From positions 22,063,000 to 22,126,999 of the forward strand of contig OZ038384.1 in NCBI GenBank assembly GCA_964036045.1: 64,000 nt of DNA, written 5' to 3'. The notes under the pieces are model-generated. The model saw nothing but the letters and a program-made list of their open reading frames with translations, searched no databases and was not told the origin of the DNA. Source of the DNA: Eutreptiella sp. 'Long Island Sound 2002' (lineage: Eukaryota > Euglenozoa > Euglenophyceae > Eutreptiales > Eutreptiaceae). This document shows, in pieces, positions 33,494 to 42,979 of this stretch; position 1 is the first letter of the stretch; every line of letters starts with the position of its first letter. The position numbers and the translations under genes were made by a program.

Positions 33494-33536
33494 TACGGCT
33501 TAGGACTACGCGTAGGACTAAAGGATCTGTCCACAT
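33494..33536 (+). repeat. Left terminal inverted repeat of the MULE
   Basis: TACGGCTTAGGACTACGCGT… pairs with the reverse complement of 41738-41780 with two mismatches. It contains TAGGACTA twice, separated by CGCG. Confidence 0.8.
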
Positions 33537-33688
33537 TGCGCACGCGCATCCACCGTCAAATTTTGACAGAACTGAAAACCTTTTTGTTTTATCACAGTAC
33601 ATTTCTGACAGGGGGGACAGATGCATCGCGTGCCAGGTTAAGGGATGTGCATTTCCTGGCGCTCCGTAGCTCTTCATTTCGCAAAACT

Positions 33689-36600
33689 ATGTCTGCCAAA
33701 GCCACTGCCACTGCTGCTTGGGACTGGAAGGACCCTGAGGCCGCAAACCAGGCTCCGGGTCCCCACCCAATCAGCGCACCCATCCAAGTACCCCCATCGC
33801 CACCCCACGACCCTCATGTGCTGCCCCCCAAAAGATTTAAGAAGCCATGGAAGGGAAAAATTGGAAAGAGAGGCAAGGAAATCGAGTTGCCGGACGAGGC
33901 GTACGAGAAGGATGCGGAGACTCCCACGGAATATTGGTGGGCCGGCCCGGATGGTATGTGGTTGCAAACATTTCGATTTGGTTGTGCGTTTCACGTCGTT
34001 TTCATGGAAAATGTGTGCTTTCCCTATCCTACCTCCATCCTACCTATTCTTTGTGTTGCAGAAGAGGATGAGGTCGCCTTTGATGGGCTCCAACCATGGC
34101 ATGTCAATTGGTATGACGGCCTTGGCGAACGACAATGCCACCAACTTCAACACCAAGCGCAATGAAAAGAAGAAGGAGAAGAAGCGCAAGAAGGAAGACC
34201 CATGGAAGAAGGAGAAGAAGCGCAAGAAGGAAGACCCATGGAAGAAGCCGAAGACCCATAGAATTTGGCATGGCGCGAAATTCAACCAGACGACCCACAC
34301 GTGCAATGGCAAAAGGAGATTGATATTGAGCGCTTGGCTGACATTGCTCGTACTCCAAGTCCAATTCCAAGTCCAACTCCACCGGGCACGCCAAAGCACT
34401 CCCCGGAACCACGAACCGAGGCGGAAAGTGGTATGCACCGCTACGCACCATTGCACCATGGCAGGTGTTACATGGTTCCGTTCCTTCACCGTCAACCCTT
34501 GTTTACAGCAACAATGGAGCAAATAAAGAAGGACTGGAAGGGGAGACGCCGTTGGCCGGAGCCACACGCCGAGGGTGCACCCAAGACGCCAGGCGAGCGA
34601 GGTATCCCCGTGGTGTCGTCACTTGTTTGCTTGTGCTTTCTGTGTTCATTGTGCATTTTCTGTTGTTTGCCCCTTTTTTCTCCCGCACATTGTACATTTG
34701 TTGGTTGGTTTGTTTAGGGAGAAAGGGTGCGGAGGAGCTCATTCGGAGGATGAAGGAGCGCCGGGAAGCCAAGGACCGTGAGGAAAAAGCGAAACGTAAG
34801 GAGTCAGGTATGTGCCTTTCCCATCCTCTTTGCCGTGCTGTGACAATGGCCCATTACGGGCCCATATATGTATAGAAGCGTGTTTGGGTGTTGTTTGGGT
34901 TAGGTGACACAACCTTGGAGTGAGGTTTGGGAGCGCGCCTCTCGTCTTTGAGGCCTTAGCAATGGCCCATTACGGGCCCATATGTGTATAGAAGCATGCT
35001 TGGGTGTTATTTGGGTTGGGTGACACAACATTGGAGTGGGGTTTGGGAGCGCGCCTCTCGTCTTTGAGGCCTTAGCAATGGCCCATTACGGGCCCATATG
35101 TGTATAGAAGCGTGTTTGGGTTTTGTTTGGGTTAGGTGACACAAGCTTGGACCGGGGTTTGGGAGCACGCCTCTCGTCTTTGAGGCCTTAGCAATGGCCC
35201 ATTACGGGCGCATATGTGTATAGAAGCGTGTTTGGGTGTTGTTTGGGTTAGGTGACACAACCTTGGAGTGGGGTTTGGGAGCGCGCCTCTCGTCTTTGAG
35301 GCCTTAGCAATGGCCCATTACGGGCCCATATGTGTATAGAAGCATGCTTGGGTGTTATTTGGGTTGGGTGACACAACATTGGAGTGGGGTTTGGGAGCGC
35401 GCCTCTCGTCTTTGAGGCCTTAGCAATGGCCCATTACGGGCCCATATGTGTATAGAAGCGTGTTTGGGTTTTGTTTGGGTTAGGTGACACAAGCTTGGAC
35501 CGGGGTTTGGGAGCACGCCTCTCGTCTTTGAGGCCTTAGCAATGGCCCATTACGGGCCCATATGTGTATAGAAGCGTGTTTGGGTGTTGTTTGGGTTAGG
35601 TGACACAACCTTGGAGTGGGGTTTGGGAGCGCGCCTCTCGTCTTTGAGGCCTTAGCAATGGCCCATTGCGGGCCCATATGTGTATAGAAGCGTGTTTAGG
35701 TTTTGTTTGGGTTAGGTGACAAAACCTTGGAGTGGGGTTTGGGAGCGCGCCTCTTGTCGTTGGCACACTTTACTGCATGTATCTTTTTTGCAGCATTGGT
35801 CAGCACCATGAAGAATGACGAGGTGCTGGCCATCGCCGACCCCAAGGACCCCGAGCTCCTGCGGTTCAGTGTGGGGGAAACCTTCGACGCCAACGTCAAG
35901 GTCTTGCAGGCCGTGGTTCCCCGGCCCGAAAGCAAGGGCCCGCGCGACACTTACATCGTGCGCCGGGTCTGCCAGGTACCCCCCTTCGCGAGGTGGCGCC
36001 GCGGGGTTCGCGAGGGTGACGCATTGCCCTCCACATGGGACCCCCCGGCGGTGGTTGTGGTTGACGAGGAGGGCAATACCTTCATGCGGGAATGGTACTG
36101 CCCTCAAGTCACCATTAGTTCTTTTTGGGACGCCAAGAAGAACACCAAAAAGAGGGAGGAACATTCCGGAATGTTCCGGGGGTGGGGGAGGGGGGCCAAC
36201 CAGAAACATTTTTTTTCGGGATTTCTGACTTCGCGACCGTCAAGGTCGCGGAGGACAGAGAAGAGCGGGGTTTGCCCGTATGGGCAAACGAGGAGGTGGA
36301 GTGGGAGGTGCCCTGCGAGCTCCTCCTGCCCCTTGCGCACCCATTGGGCCGGGGTGTGCGCAAAATGTTTTGGGACAAGGGGGACTTGGGGCACGTGAGG
36401 GTGTTGGCGCACCAACACGCGGAGGAGGTGTACCAAAGGGGGGAACATCTCCGCCTCCGTGAGTGGTCGCCCGACGACGTCACCGACTACGAGGAGCGCC
36501 TGCGGTATTTCGAGGGGGACCATGTTTTTGTGGGGGGGGAAGGGGTGGAGGGGGCCGAAGAGGAGGAGGGGGAGGAGGCCGAAGAGGAGGAGGGGGTGGA

Positions 36601-37866
36601 GGCTGAAGAGGAAGAGGGGATGGAGGCCGAGGAGGAGGAGGTGGAGGAGGCCGAAGAGGAGGAGGTGGAGGAGACCGAAGAGGAGGAGGGGGGGGAGGAG
36701 AAAGAGGAGGAGCGGAAGGCCCCGGTGGACATTGAACCGGAGTTGAGTATTGAGGTGGACGTCGACGCACCCCCCCAGCCCCCCGCCCCCCCGGCCCAAA
36801 TCAAGCCCGAAGGGCGCGGGGCCCTTCCCCCCCCCAAAGCCAGCCCCCAAGCACGGTCCCGCCATGGATGCCCCCCCCAAACCTCCCGCCAAGGGTGCCG
36901 TATGCCGGAAGCCTCAGCCGGCGTACAAGTATGGGGGCAAGAAGTTGGTGGAGAGTGCGAGCCATGGCACGCTCCGAGAGGTCCCGGATGTGTATTACAT
37001 CCCGGGTAGCTGGGTGGACCGGCGCCACCCCCTGACCCTCCGGCGGTTGGGTGCCCCCCGTGGCGCTCCGGGTGTGGGGCACCTGTATGCCCTGTTTTTT
37101 GACGCCCATCCGGACGGCACGATGCGCACGCGCGTGTGTGAGACGGGTGGTGCGGGGTATGCCGAGTTTGAGTACATATGTACCCACCTCAGCACTCTGT
37201 TTGAGGGGGTCCCGGGGTGCACCAAAGTGCCCTCGGTCCACTTTTGGGTGTCCCCGCCTAAGCGGGAGACAAAGTTTTCAGGGCGGAGGAACGGGAATAG
37301 TGGGGTTGCGCAATGTGCGTTGCTTTTGGCACTCATTTATGGCGCATTGGATCAAGAGATGACATTACGTCCCCCTTGAGGACCTCCCCGGAGTCGGCGC
37401 GGGCGTGGAGTTCACGACCGTTGCCGAGATGTGGGGGGGTGTTGCCATGTTGGCTGCATGGGGGTGGGGGGGCATGGCGCGTAGGCCGGGCCAGCGGCCC
37501 TCCGGCAAGCTGGGCGCCGTGTGCGACGAGGTGACGGCCATGGTGGAGGCCCGGACGGATGAGCCTCCCCTCGTGCCATTGTCTTCGGTGGGGTACTTTG
37601 CGTTGGCGCTTGCGGGTGAGGAGTCGTTGCGCGTGCCGTTTGGGTGTGTTGTGCCCTACTCTTGGGGGGGGCGTTTTGGAGAAATCCAAAGGTTCGTGTC
37701 CGAGGGGAGGTGGGAGAAGGTTAGGACGGAGGCCAAGCGCAGCGGCAGGGTGCAACAAAGGGTGTGGTTGGCCCAATGGGTGTCGGGGGGCGAGGGGCGT
37801 AAGGGGGTTGCACACAAGCAACCAAAGGCACGCGTGGGTAGGAAGAGGAAGTTGACGGTGGGATAA
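33689..37866 (+). pseudogene. Second MULE gene, intron-containing, unknown function
   Basis: Starts at ATG 33689. Clear GT-AG introns are 33954-34061, 34602-34717 and 34808-35793, and exon phases agree across them. Between 34062 and 34601 the frame meets TGA (34163) and TAG (34256), so one more intron or a break is needed there; a 36-bp Lys-rich repeat sits in it. The last exon (35794-37866) encodes a conserved-looking region, a long Glu-rich run (about 36540-36720), a Pro-rich run, a region with DVYYIPGSWVDRRHPL, and a basic end GRKRKLTVG that could be a nuclear signal. It needs three frame changes, near 36210 (T8), 36832 (C run) and 37370 (C5), all in homopolymers, so these may be assembly errors instead of real damage. 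No domain is recognised. By position it corresponds to mudrB of MuDR, which is only an analogy. Confidence 0.55.
34845..35757 (+). repeat. Eight 116-bp tandem repeats inside an intron of the second MULE gene
   Basis: The phrase AATGGCCCATTACGGG recurs at 34845, 34961, 35077, 35193, 35309, 35425, 35541 and (with one change) 35657, exactly 116 bp apart. Variants follow an order of three: units 1, 4 and 7 agree, units 2 and 5 agree, and units 3 and 6 agree, giving a 348-bp higher-order repeat. The whole array lies within intron 34808-35793. Confidence 0.95.
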
Positions 37867-37871
37867 GGGGA

Positions 37872-38629
37872 ATGGGTGCCACGTGCCCCTTGTGGTGGGC
37901 TCCCGAGCGGGGCCATATTCAATCCATTCCAGGGGGGGGAGGGGTGCAATACGGGGCCCCATGTGCCCTCTAACCCCATGCTTGACCCCAACGACCCACG
38001 TGCCAAGGGGAAGACGCACGGTGGGAGCGCGCCCCTTGTCATGGGCCCCCAAGCGGGGCCATGTTTCATCCAATTCAGGGGAGGGATGGGTGCAGTACGG
38101 GCCCCCATGTGCCCTCTAACCCCATGTTTGACCCCGTTGCACCACGTGCCAAGGACACGACGAATCGAGGGAGCGCGCCCCTTGTCATGGGCCCCCAAGC
38201 GGGGCCATATTCAATCCATTCCAGGGGGGGGAGGGGTGAAGTACGGGCCCCCATGTGCCCTCTAACCCCGTGCATGACCCCGTTGCACCACGTGCCAAGA
38301 ACACAACGAACCGAGGGAGCGCGCTCCTTGGTATGGGCCCCCAAGCGGGGCCATATTCAATCCATTCCAGGGGGGGGAGGGGTGCAGTACGGGCCCCCAT
38401 GTGCCCTCCAACCCCATGCATGATCTCAACGACCCACGTGCCAAGGGGAAGACGCACGGTGGGAGCGCACCCCTTGTCATGGGCCCCCAAGTAGGGCCAT
38501 GTTCCATCCAATTCAGGGGGGGAATGGGTGCAGTAAGGGCCCACATGTGCCCTCTAACCCCATGCATGACCCCGTTGCACCACGTGCCAAGGACACGACG
38601 AACCGAGGAAGCGCGCCCCTTGTCTTCGC
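37872..38629. repeat. 146-bp tandem repeats between the two convergent MULE genes
   Basis: ATGTGCCCTC recurs at 37961, 38107, 38253, 38399 and 38545, exactly 146 bp apart. Two unit types occur in the order X Y Y X Y: X has CAACGACCCACGTGCC and Y has CGTTGCACCACGTGCC. The array begins six bases after the stop of the plus-strand gene and ends 26 bases before the stop of the transposase. CACGTG occurs in every unit. Confidence 0.93.
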
Positions 38630-38654
38630 ACGACGTCACTCAGATTGCATTCCA

Positions 38655-41597
38655 TTACTTCTTTGCCTTGGCTCTGCCCTTGCCCTTGCCTTCACCGCCC
38701 CCTTTCTTGGGCGCCGGTGGTGCAGGGTTCAGAATTTGATCCAAGGGAAAGTATGCGGCATCCGTTGTTGGCACAAACGCGGGGTTGGGCCAACATTGCA
38801 TGCCCAAGGACAATGGGACTTGTGAGCCTTGCGTGTATAAGTATGGATGCGAAATGGGAATTTCACTACTTGGGGTGGCTTGAGAGAAGGGGAGGGTTGG
38901 GGGTTGCAACGATTGGGTGCTAGACGTAGCCTGGGAGGATTGCACACCCTGAGACAAAGGGGCAATACCGGAGGGTGGTGGAGCCGGAAGGGAGGGTGTG
39001 AATGGGGAAGGGGGAGGCACCCTGCGAAGCATAACTACATCATCACTCCCCTCTTCATGAATCGGTTGGTTAGCAAAAGGCACTGGGGGGTTAGCGGGGA
39101 CGAAGTGGGGTACAAACGGGGGGATGACGTACGCTTGTGGTGGTGGTAGGGAGGGGGGTGGGACATCGGGCTCCGCGGTGTTTTTCTTTTTCATCTTTCC
39201 GCCGGTAGCCATCTCCGATGCCTTTCGTTTTTGTGCTTTGGTGGGTGGCTTTGCTGGATTGTCCGCTTTAAGGTCACCCAATGGTTTCCCTTGCGTGTCA
39301 ATCCACGTCCGCAAAGTAAATCTAGCATCTTCAAGGCGTTCTTGCGAAACAATCGCCACATCCACAAACTCCCTAGCCAAGGCACTCAATTGCAACCGGT
39401 TGCTTATTCTTTGGACCTCCCCTTGGCGCACCAGTAGTGCCGCCTCACCCTCCCCCTCGGGAACGATGCCTTCCACACTCGGTGCCTCCACGGGACAAGG
39501 ACCGACACGCTCATGGTTGTGGTAAAGCTTCCCAGCCACGTTCCGGGACATAAGCTCCAACTCCTCATGCATGGGAGGGTCCTCCAAGAAATATTGGGAA
39601 TGCACAAGGCCCAAGTGGAAAGCGGCGAATGCGTCGTCCCACAATACCCGCCAAAAATTCCTGCAGGGCATCCCAAGCATGGTAGGAAATGCACAATTGC
39701 ACACCAGGTCACGGTACAAGGTGTAGGTGGTAGATCCAACGGAGGTCCGGACCGGCTCCGAGAGTTGAACATAGTCAGCTACATTGGTTCCTTGTCTGGA
39801 AACTTCAAAGATGGCTGCATTAGGCGCGGGCGTCCCCATTGTGGGGGGGGGATCGTACTCCAAAAAATCCTCCACCCCCCTTGTGGGGTCAGGACAGTTG
39901 TCAAAGGCGGGAGGGGCCAGAGCCTCGTATGTGTGGTCCGGCAACCTTTTCATGTCGTACCCAAAGGAAAGGAGCATCTGATGGGCTGCCTCATCCCTTC
40001 CCCATCCGGTCAGCCGGTCCTTCATTGCCTCTTACGGCATTGGAAAAATTTGCTGGGCCGTCTCATGCCGGGAGCGAAAGGAGCCCGTTGTCACGCGTGT
40101 GTCCAGACGCCCCCATTTCAAAATCAGCTCCCCCACAATGACCATGAGTGCGTCAAAAACATCGTTCAACTTTTTCCGCTTGGTTAGGCCGCCCTCCTTT
40201 GCCCACCTATGGATGCCCTCCACTCGTTGTGTGGACACAATCCTACGTGTGAAGACACCCACCTGAAAACAGCGTGCCCAGCGTCGCACCTTGTCCCCCC
40301 CCCACGTAGCACTCAAATATGCATGTCCACTTGAAAGGATTGGGTCTGCAAGAATTTCAACATTCCACATGTGCTCAAAGACAACAATGGAGACTTGGCG
40401 GTGTGCACGGGCCATGAGGCGGACCAATTTAGTGAAAGTGTTGTGGCCAAGAACGCCGCTCAGGTTCTTGGCCACATTCTTGGCAATGTGCCAGTAACAC
40501 CAGAAGTGCTTGGCATTGGGGAAAACCGTGGCAACGGCCCCCGAAGCCTTCACACATGCATCCGTGAACATGACCACCGGCGCGATGCCCACGGCCGCCA
40601 ACCAGTGGGTAAACTGGTACTCAAAGTCGCGAGTTTTTTCGCCCACGACAATGGCTTGGCCCATGAGCACTGACTGCCCATAGTTGTTGACCCCCACGAA
40701 GGGGCCAATGTTCAGGTTATACCTATTGCTTTGATAGGTATTGTCGTGGAGGATCAGATATGGGAAGCGCCGGGCAATAGCAATTTGCTCGACGCTCATC
40801 CAGAAGACATGGGATAGTTTCCCAATGTCATCCTTCACCACATGGGTGTATGACCCATGTTTGCCCTTTTCCTCAAGGCGGTTGACCAACTGATGGGCAT
40901 CCAGCGTTGAGGAGTACCCTTTGTGATCATAAATGTTTTGCACCTGTTTTGCTGTGATCTCGACTCCGCGGTTCCGCATGAAATGTACCACGTTGCGGGG
41001 GGGCATGAAGGCTTGTCCCAAGTTCATGATTAAATTGGCATCCTCACGGGACAAATCCACCGGACCAAGGAATTTTTTTTGCTTGGCCGTTTGCGGTGGA
41101 TGGTTATGGTCTAGGCGGAGTCCTTTGGGACTCACGGACCACACCTCGCGCAGGCCATCCTTCCGGCGAGAAATGTACACATTGAAGGGACAACAATCCT
41201 CCTTTGACTCCAGTGCTTATGTTGGCACCGTCCTACTATCCTCGGGAAGGACCCCGGATGGGGCTGCGTTACGATTGTGCTGCTTTTGGCGGCCTACTTT
41301 GTGGCAAGAAAAATATGCTTGGCCTTTTTTTTTATCGTCACGACGACTGAGAATATAGCCGTTCTGATCCGCCCAATCCCCCATGCGGTCACAAACTTCT
41401 TGGTGACTAGAGCCGGCAAACGCATGCACAACCGGCTCCCAAGTGGCACCCATCTCCGCAAACTTCATGCTGGCATCTTCCTCATCATTATCTTCCTCAT
41501 CGGAGCACGCTTCATATGGGTCTTCTTCGAGGACCTCCGATGGTGCCGGGGACAAGGGAAGGGGACTGTAGTTGAGCTCAGATGATGTGTCTGACAT
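38655..41597 (-). pseudogene. FAR1/MULE-type transposase with two in-frame UAA codons
   Basis: One frame of 980 codons on the minus strand, starting ATG 41595-41597 and ending TAA 38655-38657, interrupted by TAA at codon 127 (41217-41219) and codon 522 (40032-40034). The N-terminus is acidic, followed by a FAR1-like DNA-binding region ending in HNHPP. The catalytic domain has HDNTY (D285), FTDAC (D346), a WCYWH segment and probably E460 in RVEGIH, the expected DDE of MULE transposases. A SWIM-like motif follows (CNC…C near codons 630-645) but lacks the final His. The C-terminus is Pro/Gln-rich and ends in Lys-rich repeats. It would cut and insert the element. No frameshifts are present, only the two stops, so inactivation looks recent or the stops are suppressed. 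Confidence 0.85.
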
Positions 41598-41737
41598 CTG
41601 TGTCTCAAAAATAGTAGAACAGATGCGCTTGATGCTGGTATTTATAAAAATACGCTGTTCAGCCCAACCGATCCATTAAATCAGAAAATCAATTCCATTT
41701 TTTCCCCATTTTCAGTTAATTCAAGCGCAGGCGCCAG

Positions 41738-41780
41738 ATGTGGGCAGATTCTTTAGTCCTACGCGTAGTCCTAAGCCGTA
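41738..41780 (-). repeat. Right terminal inverted repeat of the MULE
   Basis: Reverse complement of 33494-33536 with two mismatches. It abuts CTAG of the following hairpin repeat. Confidence 0.8.
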
Positions 41781-42979
41781 CTAGCCTTCAGCCCGCGCAA
41801 ATGCGCGGGTAGCCTTCAGCCCGCGCAAATGCGCGGGTAGAAAATTTGGTGACCCAAATTTTTTCTGATAAATGTAGATTCTTTGCCCGCGCTATGCGCG
41901 GCAGAACTTGAGCCAAGCCTTGAGGTATTGCCAGAAAATGTAGACGGGCTCTAGACGGCATTTTTTATCGCACCATGCACCTGAAGCACACACATGTCCG
42001 GCAAATGGACACATCTTCCAAGTGTCTATTTTATCTCGGTTCTTCCCGCACTCCCACGGTCAGCGGCTTACAAGATACACTTTCTAAGTGTCTGTTTTAT
42101 TTCGGTATAACACGGTGTACACACATGTCCGTTGCTGAAACAATACACTTTCTGAGTGCCTATTTTATTTCGGTATACACCTGTAGTATACACATGTCCT
42201 GTAGTATACACATGTCCGCTGCACCAAAATACTCAATGGAGTGCGGGTGCATACCGAACTAAAATAGACGCCCAGAAAGTGTACCCTTGTGGCCCCTCAG
42301 TCCGGGGGTCTCCAACCACAGTAGGGTCCAAGTAGAGTAGGCTTAACCAAGGGCCTGAGGAGAAGTGCCTACCCATGCCCAGGAGGAATCCCACAAGAAG
42401 TGCACCAATTCCTGATTAGTCAACCCTGGATGAAGTATGCCATACCTGATTTACGCAGCTGCCTGTGAGATGTGTGCGACGCGGTTGCGCTGCGCGCATT
42501 CGCACTCACGGATGAGTTTGTTGCGACAGGCTGCTGGCCGACAGGCTGCTGGCCTACAGCGCTGCACGAACGACCACCACCAGTACTGCAATGAGGCAGG
42601 AATTTCGCTCTAAATTGCTCGGGACAGAAAGGAGAACTTAGGAGTTTGGCAGAAATTGATTGGCAAATGCGCACTTCGTTGCCGGCGCTGGCGCCAAGGA
42701 TAACATCGACGGAAAGCGCTAACAGGTGGTTCTGGGAGTAGTTACTGGCGGTTAGCGCCCGCTCGGCCAACTGAACAGCCACAATCGGCGAAGATGCAAC
42801 CATACTGCACATCGATCGATGCGCCTCAAAAATGCGCATACATCTGTGTAATAAAAAAAAATGCCGCCTTGTAGCATAAATTATTTTCTGCGAGGCGCAC
42901 ACGCGCGCCACCGCCAAGCCCGCGCCTGGACACGACGACGACGACGACCAGTTTGAAAATAATAGAAACTAGTGCGAAT
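41781..42979. repeat. GC-hairpin and inverted-repeat region between the MULE and the satellite
   Basis: Two tandem 28-bp copies containing CCCGCGCAAATGCGCGGG lie at about 41785-41840, and a related hairpin CCGCGCTATGCGCGG lies near 41889. From 42.0 to 42.3 kb there are several copies of a motif around TATTTTATTTCGGT, two of which form an inverted repeat (42144-42175 and 42252-42283, 28 of 32 paired). A minus-strand open frame (42420-42917) has no recognisable feature beyond a duplicated GQQPV. I see no supported gene. Confidence 0.6.

Larger units (their letters stand above)
33494..41780. mobile_element. MULE-type DNA transposon with two convergent genes (8.3 kb)
   Basis: Terminal inverted repeats of 43 bp (33494-33536 and 41738-41780) match at 41 positions. 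Inside are an intron-containing gene of unknown function on the plus strand (33689-37866) and a FAR1/MULE-type transposase on the minus strand (38655-41597), meeting tail to tail at a tandem array. This resembles the maize MuDR layout, where mudrA and mudrB converge. I found no 9-11 bp target-site duplication. The right flank is directly occupied by a GC-hairpin repeat, which may have replaced it. Confidence 0.75.

Noticed and set aside
33302-34165. Single 287-codon frame starting at 33302
   Set aside because: It begins outside the TIR and runs through a GT-AG intron of 108 bp that happens to be in frame; the likely start is ATG 33689.
37120-37380. Ulp1-type protease in the MULE plus-strand gene, as carried by some plant MULEs
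   Set aside because: The NGNSGVAQC segment recalls the QxN…DCG motif, but the catalytic Cys position is Ser and the His-Asp spacing does not fit.
24427-41219. Reassigned genetic code with UAG/UAA read as Gln (A/C UAG versus B CAG; B UAG 27903 versus CAG; two UAA in the transposase)
   Set aside because: Another UAG in B (25801) replaces a Tyr codon, UAA and TAG also sit at natural gene ends, and TGA mutations occur at the same rate. Readthrough plus ordinary decay explains the data.
42420-42917. 165-codon minus-strand open frame
   Set aside because: No homology, splice context or composition supports it; it lies in repeat-rich DNA.
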